Below are positions 8,135 to 15,655 of a DNA stretch of 19,092 bases, piece after piece. The stretch's first letter is position 1. Each line of letters opens with the position of its first letter. The notes below the pieces were generated by a model. The model did not search any database. It worked only from the letters and a program-made list of their open reading frames with translations, and was not told the DNA's origin. The translations under genes were made by a program, and so were the position numbers. Source of the DNA: Turicibacter sp. (GTDB taxonomy: Bacteria; Bacillota; Bacilli; MOL361; Turicibacteraceae); assembly GCA_030531025.1 (NCBI GenBank), contig JAUMTV010000032.1:1-19092 (forward strand). Reading direction: 5' to 3'.

Positions 8135-8163
8135 TTCATTTAATTAAAAATAAAGTATATAAT
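8135..8163 (+). promoter_or_regulatory. Possible promoter of the carboxypeptidase gene
   Basis: A perfect TATAAT (8158-8163) has a weak -35 (TTCATT, 8135-8140) at 17 bp spacing. It lies just ahead of the M32 gene and after the truncated glucosidase. The -35 is poor, so confidence is limited. Confidence 0.4.
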
Positions 8164-8185
8164 TAAATAAATAGAAGATATTAGA

Positions 8186-9709
8186 ATGGGGGTTGAAACT
8201 TTGGATAAATTAGAGAAGAAGCTGGAAGAGTTTTCAGAATACTTGAAAACTATTGAGCATTATAGAAATGTAGGAAGTCTTATGTATTGGGATATGACAA
8301 CAGGAATGCCAGAGAATGCAGCAGAAGGAAGAGCAGAGACAATGTCTTTTATGCAAATGCAAGCACATAACTTATCTGTTTCAAAAGAAATGCATGACTT
8401 TATTAAGTTTTTTGAGAAAAATGAAGGTAAATTAGATTTTGTTCAGAAAAGAATGTTACATGAACTTAAAAGGAATTATGAAAAAGAAAAGATATTTCCT
8501 GAAGAGTTTATAAAGGAATTTTCTTTAGCGGCATCAAGAGGACAGTTAGCTTGGGAGAAAGCTAAGAATGAAGAAAATTTTGAAATATTTAAATCTTCTT
8601 TAGAAAAAATAGTGGAGCTTACAAAGAAATCAATAAAGTATAAGGGGTATAAAGAAAATAAATATAATGCCTTACTAGATGATTATGAACCAGGACTTAC
8701 TGTTGAAAAATTAGATAAAGTTTTTGATGAGTTAAGAGATGGAATTGTTAGTATATTAAAAAAGATAAATAATAGCGGAACAAAAATTTCTAATGTCTTT
8801 GAGGGAAAAGAGTTTCCAAAGGAAAATCAAAAAAGATTTTGTCTTGAAATTTTAAAGACTATGGGATTCGATTTTAAATCTGGAAGAATGGATGAAACTG
8901 AACATCCATATACTTTAGATATGAGCAATAAGGATGTTAGAATAACTAATCATTATTATTTAAATGATTTTACATCAGCAATGTTTTCAGCAATACATGA
9001 AGGTGGACATGGAATATATGAACAAAATATACCAGACTATCTAGAAGGTACTGGATTAAATGTTGCATCATCTATGGCTATTCATGAATCACAATCAAGA
9101 TTTTATGAAAATATAATAGGAAGAAATAAAGCATTTTGTGGATATTTATATGAAGAAGCTAAAAAAGAATTTCCTAATCAATTTGAAGGGGTTAGTGAAG
9201 AAGAATTTTATAATACGATAAATAGAGTAGAACCTTCATTAATAAGAACTGAAGCAGATGAATTAACTTATAGCATTCATGTAATTATAAGATATGAAAT
9301 AGAAAAATTACTTATAAATGATAAAATTCAAGTTGCTGACTTACCTAGAGTTTGGAATGAAAAGTACAAGGAGTATTTAGGAATAGAACCTACAAGTGAT
9401 AAAGTGGGAGTACTTCAAGATATGCATTGGTCAGATGGATCATTTGGATATTTTCCAAGTTACGCATTAGGAAATCTTTATGGAGCACAAATGCTAAACA
9501 AAATGGTTCAAGATGTACCTAATATATATAATGAAATAGCAATTGGAGACTTGTCTTCAGTATATGAATGGTTAAAAGAAAATGTACATGAATGTGCCAA
9601 TCTTTATGATCCAAGTGATTTAATAAAGAGAATTACAGGGGAAGAGCTTCAAGCAAAATATTTTATTGAATATTTAGATAAGAAATATAAAGAAATATAT
9701 AATTACTAA
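8186..9709 (+). CDS. Carboxypeptidase Taq-type metallopeptidase (M32)
   Basis: A cytoplasmic zinc carboxypeptidase that trims C-terminal residues from peptides. The 507 residues are normal for the family. The zinc site HEGGH is at 271-275, and the third ligand lies in HESQSR (300-305, Glu301), both diagnostic of M32. N-terminal MYWDMTTGMP and C-terminal DMHWSDGSFGYFPSYALGNLY are also family hallmarks. There is no signal peptide. The start is uncertain: ATG 8186 has a weak AGAAG upstream, whereas an in-frame TTG at 8201 has GGGGG (8188-8192) at a good distance and would give 502 residues. The gene is separate, with a terminator following and a possible promoter at 8135-8163. Broad peptide turnover is the likely role. 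Confidence 0.93.
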   Translation: MGVETLDKLEKKLEEFSEYLKTIEHYRNVGSLMYWDMTTGMPENAAEGRAETMSFMQMQAHNLSVSKEMHDFIKFFEKNEGKLDFVQKRMLHELKRNYEKEKIFPEEFIKEFSLAASRGQLAWEKAKNEENFEIFKSSLEKIVELTKKSIKYKGYKENKYNALLDDYEPGLTVEKLDKVFDELRDGIVSILKKINNSGTKISNVFEGKEFPKENQKRFCLEILKTMGFDFKSGRMDETEHPYTLDMSNKDVRITNHYYLNDFTSAMFSAIHEGGHGIYEQNIPDYLEGTGLNVASSMAIHESQSRFYENIIGRNKAFCGYLYEEAKKEFPNQFEGVSEEEFYNTINRVEPSLIRTEADELTYSIHVIIRYEIEKLLINDKIQVADLPRVWNEKYKEYLGIEPTSDKVGVLQDMHWSDGSFGYFPSYALGNLYGAQMLNKMVQDVPNIYNEIAIGDLSSVYEWLKENVHECANLYDPSDLIKRITGEELQAKYFIEYLDKKYKEIYNY

Positions 9710-9724
9710 TATATAGCTAAATTA

Positions 9725-9770
9725 ATCTCAGAAAAAACTTATTGCAGATAACTTTTTCTGAGATATTTTT
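9725..9770. terminator. Intrinsic terminator after the carboxypeptidase gene
   Basis: ATCTCAGAAAAA (9725-9736) pairs perfectly with TTTTTCTGAGAT (9753-9764), followed by ATTTTTATTTT. It is a 12-bp stem placed 16 nt after the stop codon. Confidence 0.8.
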
Positions 9771-9827
9771 ATTTTAAAAAATTTACGAATATATTATAAA
9801 GTAAGTATTAAGAAATGAGGGGAGAAA

Positions 9828-10838
9828 ATGCATATATACACCTTACATAAATGGCTTCTTTTATTTTATCTATATTGTTTTATAGGATGGATATGGGAGT
9901 CGTGTTATGTATCTTTAAAAAAGCATAAGTGGATAAATAGAGGATTTTTAAAAGGACCATTATTACCTATTTATGGATCAGGAGCTATAGTAGTATTAAT
10001 TTCTACATTGACAGTTGAGAATAATCTTTTATTAGTATTTGTTATAGGGGTGATTTCTGCAACAATATTAGAATATATAACAGGAGTAGCAATGGAGAAA
10101 TTATTTCATGTTAGGTACTGGGATTACAGCAAAGAGCCTTTCAATATTAATGGACACATTTGTTTAATATCATCTTTAGCTTGGGGAGTTTTTTCTGTAC
10201 TTTTAGTTAGGTTTGTTAATCCTAATATAGCAAGATTAGTTATAATAATACCTAATGGAATATCAGAAGTAATTTCATATATTATAACTGTTTTTATTAC
10301 AATTGATGCTGTACAATCATTCAATGAAGCTATGGACTTAAAGAATATTTTAATTAAGTTTACTGAAAGAAATGATGCTATTACTAATATAAAGAAAAGG
10401 GTAGAAATAGTAGAAGCTTTTGTTAACGAAGATGTAAAATCTATTCAAGAAAAATTAATTAAAAAAGTAGCCATTAATCAAGAGAAAGTAGAACTTAAGA
10501 ATAATAAAAGAAAGAAGGCTATAGAAGTAATTATTAGAAAAAATTTAGAACTAAAAGAAGAAGCAATGAAGGGATTTGTTGAAAAAGTATCAAGATATCT
10601 TGATAAATTTGATGAGCTATCATCAAAGGCTATAGATGAGCCAAGTAAATTAAAAGCTGAGTTTTTAGAGTATTTATCAAAGTTAAAATCCCATGAATTA
10701 AAAATTAATAATACTGAAAATAAGGTTTATATAAATTCTATAAATATATTAAGAAGAAATCCAAATGCAAGAGCAAAGAAATATGAAGAGGCAATGAGAG
10801 AAGTAAAAGATTTAGATAAGTATATAAAGGATAAATAA
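9828..10838 (+). CDS. PF06541 (ABC_trans_CmpB-type) membrane protein with coiled-coil tail
   Basis: A 336-residue membrane protein. Residues about 5-165 carry four or five hydrophobic helices with PF06541 family marks: YCFIGWIWES near 16-25, NRGFLKGPLLPIYGSGA near 37-53, LEYITG near 83-88 and WDYS near 98-101. The family is annotated as a putative ABC-transporter type IV protein, but a transport role is not demonstrated. From about 175 to the end the protein is charged, Lys/Glu-rich and predicted coiled coil, and should lie in the cytoplasm. GAGGGGAG (9816-9823) supports the ATG. It stands alone: a terminator lies upstream, and the next gene has its own possible promoter. No ATPase partner is nearby. 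Confidence 0.78.
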   Translation: MHIYTLHKWLLLFYLYCFIGWIWESCYVSLKKHKWINRGFLKGPLLPIYGSGAIVVLISTLTVENNLLLVFVIGVISATILEYITGVAMEKLFHVRYWDYSKEPFNINGHICLISSLAWGVFSVLLVRFVNPNIARLVIIIPNGISEVISYIITVFITIDAVQSFNEAMDLKNILIKFTERNDAITNIKKRVEIVEAFVNEDVKSIQEKLIKKVAINQEKVELKNNKRKKAIEVIIRKNLELKEEAMKGFVEKVSRYLDKFDELSSKAIDEPSKLKAEFLEYLSKLKSHELKINNTENKVYINSINILRRNPNARAKKYEEAMREVKDLDKYIKDK

Positions 10839-10879
10839 ATTTAATATGAGTATAAACGAATAAATATCTAATAAGAATA

Positions 10880-10888
10880 TGATATAAT
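10880..10888 (+). promoter_or_regulatory. Possible extended -10 promoter for the fliB-like gene
   Basis: TGATATAAT is a perfect TATAAT with an extended TG element, 38 nt before the start codon. No good -35 is visible. A second TATAAT (10915-10920) sits too close to the Shine-Dalgarno to be the promoter. Confidence 0.4.
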
Positions 10889-10925
10889 TAAATTTAAATA
10901 ATAGTATAATCAAAGGAAGTAAACA

Positions 10926-12170
10926 ATGACTAAAAAGATTAACAAGAGATATCCAATGTATTTTGAAGATTTTAAATGCATAGGTGGAAAATGTGAAGAT
11001 AGTTGCTGTATTGGATGGAATATAGATATAGATAAAGTAACCTTTAAAAGATATTTTAAAGTTCAAAATCCAGAAATGAAGAGAATGTTTCAAAAAAATG
11101 TTCAAAATAACGAAAGATGTAGTAGTGAAGATATTAATTATGGAATAGTTAAATTAAAAAAAGATAATAGATGCCCTTTCTTAGATGAAGAAAATTATTG
11201 TGTTATTCATTCAAACTTAGGTGAAGATTACCTTTCAAATGTTTGTACATGCTTTCCAAGAGTAACTAATAAAATAGATGAAAGTTATGAGATGTCCTTA
11301 GATGTAGCATGTCCGGAAGCTGCAAGGCTTATTTTATTAAAAGAAGAAGGAATAAAATTTGTTAATAAACAAGAAGAAATAGGAAAACATATAATATCTG
11401 CACAAATAAATACAAATTTAAAAGAAGTAAAAAATACACCTTTAAAATATTTTAAAGAGATAAGAGATTTTTGTATAAAAATTATTCAAGATAGAAGGTT
11501 TACTATAAGTGAAAGATTATATTCATTAGGATGTTTTATAGAGCAGATTGAAGAAGAAATCCAAAATAATAATGATATAATTAAATTTATAGAAAGTTAT
11601 GATGTTGGTTTATTTGCTAAGGCTTATTCAGATGATGATTTTAATCTATTATTAGGAAATAGCAATATGAATTATATAATACAAATAGACCTATTTAGAA
11701 AGATGCTTAAAATATTAAGAGTAGATAAGGATGTTGAAAGTTTTAGATTTAAGGAATGTACAAGTAAAATGTTAAATGGGTATGGCTTTTGTGAAGAAGA
11801 AAATATACAAAATAAATCAGAGTTTTATATAAAAGCTTTTGAGAATTATAATGAAAAATATTTTAATAAATATAGCTATATCTTAGAAAACTATTTAGTT
11901 AACTTTATTTATAATAATATGTTCCCATTTAATGAAGTTATGTCATTTTTTGATAGTTATATGATGCTTATAATAAGATTTAGTTTTATAAGATTTTATT
12001 TAGTTGGATTATATTTATACAATAAAGAGGAAAGAGATAAGAATATAGTTGAATTGATACAAGTATTTTCAAAAACTATTGAGCATCATAAGAGTTATTT
12101 AATAGATTCATTACATTATATTAAGAGAAAAGAATTTGATAATATGGAGTTTGCAAAGACTATTTTATAA
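10926..12170 (+). CDS. Flagellin lysine-N-methylase-like protein (FliB family)
   Basis: A 414-residue soluble protein of the FliB family. Salmonella FliB methylates lysines of flagellin; many clostridial members are annotated by similarity only. The N-terminus carries the family cysteine cluster: C18, C23, C27 and C28 (FKCIGGKCEDSCCIGW), then C83, C92, C107 and C109 (NVCTCFPR), a set likely to bind metal or an iron-sulfur cluster. Residues about 130-414 are mainly helical without motifs I recognise. The length matches FliB (about 400). The ATG follows AAAGGAAG. No flagellin or other flagellar gene is in the window, so the natural substrate is unclear. It is monocistronic, with its own terminator. 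Confidence 0.82.
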   Translation: MTKKINKRYPMYFEDFKCIGGKCEDSCCIGWNIDIDKVTFKRYFKVQNPEMKRMFQKNVQNNERCSSEDINYGIVKLKKDNRCPFLDEENYCVIHSNLGEDYLSNVCTCFPRVTNKIDESYEMSLDVACPEAARLILLKEEGIKFVNKQEEIGKHIISAQINTNLKEVKNTPLKYFKEIRDFCIKIIQDRRFTISERLYSLGCFIEQIEEEIQNNNDIIKFIESYDVGLFAKAYSDDDFNLLLGNSNMNYIIQIDLFRKMLKILRVDKDVESFRFKECTSKMLNGYGFCEEENIQNKSEFYIKAFENYNEKYFNKYSYILENYLVNFIYNNMFPFNEVMSFFDSYMMLIIRFSFIRFYLVGLYLYNKEERDKNIVELIQVFSKTIEHHKSYLIDSLHYIKRKEFDNMEFAKTIL

Positions 12171-12174
12171 GTTT

Positions 12175-12222
12175 AAGGCTACTAATATTGAGTTATATAA
12201 AATCAGTATTGGTAGCTTTTTT
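12175..12222 (+). terminator. Terminator of the fliB-like gene
   Basis: AAGGCTACTAATATTGA (12175-12191) pairs with TCAGTATTGGTAGCTTTT (12203-12220), allowing G-U pairs. It is an approximately 16-bp stem with a T-run at its 3' edge, right after the stop codon. Confidence 0.8.
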
Positions 12223-12336
12223 ATATAAAATATGTAAATAATTTTGTATTATTACAAGAATAAAGAGAAATAATAAAAATTGTAAAACCTAATAAATTTA
12301 ACTGTTAAAAAATATAAATTTTAAGGGCGTGTACAT

Positions 12337-13944
12337 ATGAAAAATATATTTAAAATGAATAAAATAACACTTCTATTAATAATAATGGGAATAGTAACTA
12401 TGTCTGTGATATGTTTTAGAATATATATGATGGATAGTTATGATTTAAAAGAGGTTTTTAATGATGAAGGGAGTGTGGGGAAAATTAATATTATTCCAAA
12501 GCCAATGAGTTACCAAAGTAAAGAAGGAAAGTTTACTTTAACAAAAGATAGTGCAATTTATATAAAAGGAAAAAATGATGAAGAAACTGAGCAAATTAAG
12601 AGGATTGCAGAGTTTATAAGGGAAAAATTAAATGCAGCAACAGGATTTAGTTTACAAATTATTACAAGTGATAAACCAGTGGATGGAAGTATTTACTTAA
12701 CAACTATTAATTCAAACGAGGAATTAGGTAATGAAGGATATGAAATAGATATCACTTCAAAGGCTGTTAAAATTATAGCTTATAAACCAGAAGGAATATC
12801 AAGAGGAGTTCAGACATTAAGACAATTGTTGCCGCCTGAAATTGATAGTAGTAAGGTTTTTGAAAATATAGAATGGAGTATACCTGCATCAGTAATTAAA
12901 GATAAACCAGAGTATAGTTACAGAGGATTAATGATAGATGTTGCAAGGCATTTTTTTACTGTTGATGAAATTAAGAGACAAATAGATTTAGCAGCACAAT
13001 ATAAAATAAATAAAGTTCATTTACATTTAAGTGATGACCAAGGATGGCGTCTTGAAATAAAGAAATATCCTGATTTAACACTTATAGGTGGAAGCACTGA
13101 AGTTGGTGGAGGACCAGGTGGATACTATACCCAAGGGCAGTTTAAAGATATAGTAAACTTTGCAATGCAAAGATATGTAGAAATAGTCCCAGAGTTTGAT
13201 ATGCCAGGTCATACAAATGCAGCATTAGCTTCTTATGGATTTTTAAATCCAGATGGTAAAAGAGCGCCTTTATATACAGGAACAGAGGTAGGATTTAGTT
13301 CTTTTATGGCACAGAGTGAAAAAACTTATGAATTTATAGATGATGTATTTAAGGAAGTTTCACAAATATCTCCATCAAAATATCTTCAAATTGGTGGAGA
13401 CGAAGCACTTAATACTAAAAAGGAAGATTATGATTATTTTGTAGGAAGAGTAGCAAAGATAGCAGAAAAGTATGGAAAGATACCAATAGGTTGGGATCCG
13501 ATAGATACTTCTCCAGAAATAGGATCGAGTGTAATACTTCAAAACTGGCAAGATTCAAATGAAGAAGCTGTAAAAAAGAATATGAAAATACTTGTATCAA
13601 TTGCAAGTAAAGCTTATTTAGATATGAAGTATAATGAGGAAACGCCTTATGGACTTAATTGGGCAGGATATATTCCTGTTGATGTAGCATATAAGTGGGA
13701 TCCAACAGATTATGCACCAAAGAATTTAGTTTTAGGGGTAGAAGCTCCATTATGGACAGAAACAATATCAACACAAGATCAAATGGATTATATGATATAT
13801 CCAAGATTACCAGGGTATGCTGAAATAGGATGGACACCTAAAGAGAATAGAAATTGGGATGAATATAAGGTAAGGTTAGCTGCACAAGAAAAAAGATTAA
13901 CAAATGAAGGTGTAAATTATTATAAATGGACAGAATCAGAATAA
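12337..13944 (+). CDS. Beta-N-acetylhexosaminidase (GH20), membrane-anchored
   Basis: Removes terminal beta-linked GlcNAc or GalNAc from glycans, probably outside the cell. Residues about 9-30 form one hydrophobic segment preceded by lysines (signal anchor; no lipobox or LPXTG seen). Residues about 50-190 match the GH20b alpha/beta domain (IIPKPMSY at its start), and about 193-510 the catalytic barrel: YRGLMIDVARHFF, HLHLSDDQGW (228-237) and the catalytic pair Asp355-Glu356 in GGDE, with later Trp residues (IGWDP, APLWTE) lining the sugar site. The 535 residues are typical. The ATG follows AAGGG at 12323-12327. It is monocistronic, with a terminator downstream. Likely substrates are mucin, host glycans or N-acetylglucosamine oligomers; the sequence does not decide. 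Confidence 0.92.
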   Translation: MKNIFKMNKITLLLIIMGIVTMSVICFRIYMMDSYDLKEVFNDEGSVGKINIIPKPMSYQSKEGKFTLTKDSAIYIKGKNDEETEQIKRIAEFIREKLNAATGFSLQIITSDKPVDGSIYLTTINSNEELGNEGYEIDITSKAVKIIAYKPEGISRGVQTLRQLLPPEIDSSKVFENIEWSIPASVIKDKPEYSYRGLMIDVARHFFTVDEIKRQIDLAAQYKINKVHLHLSDDQGWRLEIKKYPDLTLIGGSTEVGGGPGGYYTQGQFKDIVNFAMQRYVEIVPEFDMPGHTNAALASYGFLNPDGKRAPLYTGTEVGFSSFMAQSEKTYEFIDDVFKEVSQISPSKYLQIGGDEALNTKKEDYDYFVGRVAKIAEKYGKIPIGWDPIDTSPEIGSSVILQNWQDSNEEAVKKNMKILVSIASKAYLDMKYNEETPYGLNWAGYIPVDVAYKWDPTDYAPKNLVLGVEAPLWTETISTQDQMDYMIYPRLPGYAEIGWTPKENRNWDEYKVRLAAQEKRLTNEGVNYYKWTESE

Positions 13945-13960
13945 AAGAATAACTTGTTTT

Positions 13961-13999
13961 TATAGAGAAAGTGTAATATTACTTTCTCTATAATTTTTA
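13961..13999. terminator. Terminator of the GH20 gene
   Basis: TATAGAGAAAGT (13961-13972) pairs perfectly with ACTTTCTCTATA (13981-13992) around an 8-base loop, followed by ATTTTT. Confidence 0.85.
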
Positions 14000-14009
14000 A
14001 CTAAAACTC

Positions 14010-14040
14010 TTGACTTGGAGTTAACTTTAATGTGTAGAAT
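14010..14040 (+). promoter_or_regulatory. MerR-family-type promoter with 19-bp spacer and dyad
   Basis: TTGACT (14010-14015) and TAGAAT (14035-14040) are 19 bp apart, too long for normal sigma-A use. The spacer contains TTGGAGTTAACTTTAA, an imperfect dyad centred on GTTAAC. Both features are the signature of promoters activated by MerR-family regulators, which twist overlong spacers. The promoter sits 49 nt ahead of the phosphatase start. No MerR-type gene is in this window. Confidence 0.65.
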
Positions 14041-14088
14041 TTAAGTGAAATAGATAATATCTGAAGTATGCTTAAGGGAGAGAGAGTA

Positions 14089-14664
14089 ATGAAAAAGACT
14101 TTATATTTAATGAGACATGGACAAACTTTATTTAATTTAAGAAGAAAAATACAGGGAAGCTGTGATTCACCTTTAACTGAATTAGGAAGAGAACAAGCAA
14201 AAGTTGCAGGTGAATTTTTAAAAGATATTAAATTTGATAATTATTATAGTTCAACATCAGAACGTAGTTGTGATACATTAGAAATAGTTACTGATTATAA
14301 GGTTAAATACACACGATTAAAGGGATTAAAAGAAATGGATTTTGGTGTATTTGAAGGGGAAAGTGAAGATTTAAATCCAAAGACTCCAGGTGGATATGCA
14401 ACATTTTTTAAAGCCTATGGTGGGGAAACACAAGAAGAAGTAAAACAGCGTTTAAAAAATACATGTATTGAAATTATGGAAAAAGAAGATAATCAAATAG
14501 TACTAGCAGTATCTCATGCAGGAGCTTGTTATCATTTTTTAAGAAATTGGCATGATGATGAATTTGTAAATACGGAACTTAAAAAAGGATTTCCTAATTG
14601 TTGTATTTTTAAGTATGAATATGAGAATAAAGTATTTAATCTTGTTGAAGTTATTAGATTTTAG
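14089..14664 (+). CDS. Histidine phosphatase family protein (phosphoglycerate mutase-like)
   Basis: A 191-residue cytoplasmic enzyme of the histidine phosphatase superfamily, which transfers phosphate through a phospho-histidine. LMRHGQT is at 7-13 with the acceptor His10; the probable acid Glu82 is in KEMDFG, and the second active-site His143 is in SHAG. The length fits the small phosphatase/cofactor-dependent mutase branch rather than the classical 230-250-residue glycolytic mutase, so a phosphatase on a small phospho-metabolite is more likely. The start at 14089 is chosen because AAGGGAG (14074-14080) stands 8 nt upstream. An in-frame ATG at 14068 would add 7 residues but has no Shine-Dalgarno. 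Expression probably depends on the MerR-type promoter at 14010-14040. Confidence 0.87.
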   Translation: MKKTLYLMRHGQTLFNLRRKIQGSCDSPLTELGREQAKVAGEFLKDIKFDNYYSSTSERSCDTLEIVTDYKVKYTRLKGLKEMDFGVFEGESEDLNPKTPGGYATFFKAYGGETQEEVKQRLKNTCIEIMEKEDNQIVLAVSHAGACYHFLRNWHDDEFVNTELKKGFPNCCIFKYEYENKVFNLVEVIRF

Positions 14665-14724
14665 AATTTATTAATTTATATTCACATTATATATTAAAAA
14701 AACGTAAAATAAGGTTGTTTTTTA

Positions 14725-14753
14725 TTGACTTAAAAATAGATATAATAGATAAT
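14725..14753 (+). promoter_or_regulatory. Promoter of the T-box-aminotransferase operon
   Basis: TTGACT (14725-14730) and GATAAT (14748-14753) are 17 bp apart. Transcription would start near 14760 and carry the T-box leader. Confidence 0.65.
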
Positions 14754-14842
14754 ATTATAAAAGAAATATTTTATTTCATTAAATGAAGATAAAAATTTAA
14801 TTAATCAAATTTAGGTTTGGATTTTATTTTAATAAAATTAAA

Positions 14843-15153
14843 GATTATGATAAGGAAGAGTAATTTAAGTAATTACTTTTAGAGAGCTAAGGTTAGGTGT
14901 AACTTAGTAGTAATACTTTTATGAAGCAGCCTTTGAATCGCTTACTGAGAACTAAGAGATACTCTTAATGTAGGTAAAGACGTATATCCTAACGTTATAA
15001 GGAATAGAATATGAATTTGCAACTAAATTTATTGGAATAAGGAGTTGTTTAAGAAGTATTCTTACTGAGTGAGTAAAGAGATTTACTTATGAGGGTGGTA
15101 CCGCGGAATTTTATAGCTTCGTCCCTTTTTTATAGAGGGATGGGGCTTTTTTT
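14843..15153 (+). ncRNA. T-box riboswitch, predicted tRNA-Ala (GCA specifier)
   Basis: A complete T-box leader that senses uncharged tRNA and switches between termination and readthrough. Stem I: GATT (14843-14846) pairs with AATC (14936-14939), AAGG (14852-14855) with CCTT (14930-14933), AAGTA/TTAC (14867-14876) with GTAA/TACTT (14910-14918), and CTAAG (14887-14891) with CTTAG (14903-14907). The specifier loop has AAGAGTA on the 5' side and GAA-GCA-GC on the 3' side. By the usual GAA-NNN-purine-C pattern the specifier is GCA (14926-14928), alanine. A stem III hairpin lies at 15071-15088. The T-box motif AGGGTGGTACCGCGG (15092-15106) has TGGT, pairing with acceptor ACCA, i.e. discriminator A, as in tRNA-Ala. 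The expression-platform terminator is at 15115-15153. Confidence 0.88.
15115..15153 (+). terminator. T-box regulated terminator
   Basis: AGCTTCGTCCCT (15115-15126) pairs with AGGGATGGGGCT (15136-15147), with G-U pairs, followed by TTTTTTT. It competes with the antiterminator formed by the T-box sequence at 15092-15106. Confidence 0.88.
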
Positions 15154-15172
15154 ATTATAAGGAGGGCTAGTT

Positions 15173-15655
15173 ATGGAAGAAATTTTAGAGATTTTAGAAG
15201 AAAATAGTAGATATAGTGATGAGCAAATAGCCGTGATGGCTGGGAAAACTGTAGGGGAAGTTAGAGAAGCTATTAGAGATTATGAAGAAAAAAGCATAAT
15301 AGCTGGATATACTACTCTTATAAATTGGGAAAATACAGGTAAAGAAACAGTTACTGCTCTTATTGAAGTTAAAATAACACCTCAAAGAGGAGAAGGTTTT
15401 GATAAAGTAGCAGAAAGAATATATAAATTTGATCAAGTTAAAGCATGTTATTTAATGTCTTCAGGAGGTTTTGATCTTACGGTTATAGTTGAGGGAAAAA
15501 CAATGAAGGAAGTTGCTATGTTTGTATCAGAAAAGTTAGCAGTACAAGATAATGTAATTGGAACAGCAACACATTTTGTATTAAAGAAGTATAAAGATCA
15601 TGGAACTATATTTAAAGAAAAGAAAAGTCCTAATAGGGAGGTAATATTTATATGA
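15173..15655 (+). CDS. Lrp/AsnC-family regulator, AlaR-like
   Basis: A 160-residue DNA-binding regulator. Residues about 1-50 are an AsnC-type helix-turn-helix (SDEQIAVMAGKTVGEVREAI), and about 65-145 a RAM ligand domain (EVKITPQRGEGFDKVAERIYKF, CYLMSSGGFDLTVIVEG). The length is normal. The ATG has AAGGAGGG (15159-15166) 6 nt upstream, directly after the T-box terminator. The stop overlaps the start of the aminotransferase (ATGA), so they are one operon. The same order, Lrp-type gene then aminotransferase, is seen in Bacillus subtilis yugG-yugH, now alaR-alaT, where the regulator activates an alanine transaminase gene. Assignment here as AlaR-like is by that synteny plus the alanine T-box; the ligand (probably alanine) is inferred. 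Confidence 0.88.
   Translation: MEEILEILEENSRYSDEQIAVMAGKTVGEVREAIRDYEEKSIIAGYTTLINWENTGKETVTALIEVKITPQRGEGFDKVAERIYKFDQVKACYLMSSGGFDLTVIVEGKTMKEVAMFVSEKLAVQDNVIGTATHFVLKKYKDHGTIFKEKKSPNREVIFI

Noticed and set aside
10812..11105. Minus-strand 97-residue open frame across the start of the fliB-like gene
   Set aside because: It is a hydrophobic Ile/Phe-rich shadow of Lys/Glu-rich coding sequence with no family match and no ribosome site.
14696..14723. AAAAAAC...GTTTTTT hairpin as a terminator of the phosphatase gene
   Set aside because: The stem is nearly all A-T with a long loop and overlaps the -35 region of the next promoter. It is too weak to call.
14954..14966. TAC in AGATAC (14960-14962) as a tyrosine specifier codon, with AAGAG-ATA-CTCTT around it
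   Set aside because: It lies outside stem I once the AAGG/CCTT and GATT/AATC helices are drawn. The GAA-NNN-purine-C specifier loop at 14923-14930 fits much better and gives GCA.
14892..14993. GTTAGG/CCTAAC pairing (14892-14897 with 14988-14993) as the base of T-box stem I
   Set aside because: GTTAGG is in the apical loop of the CTAAG/CTTAG hairpin, and the classic T-box 5' start (GATAAGGAAGAGTA type) pairs with 14930-14939. The six-base match is probably chance or an alternative fold.
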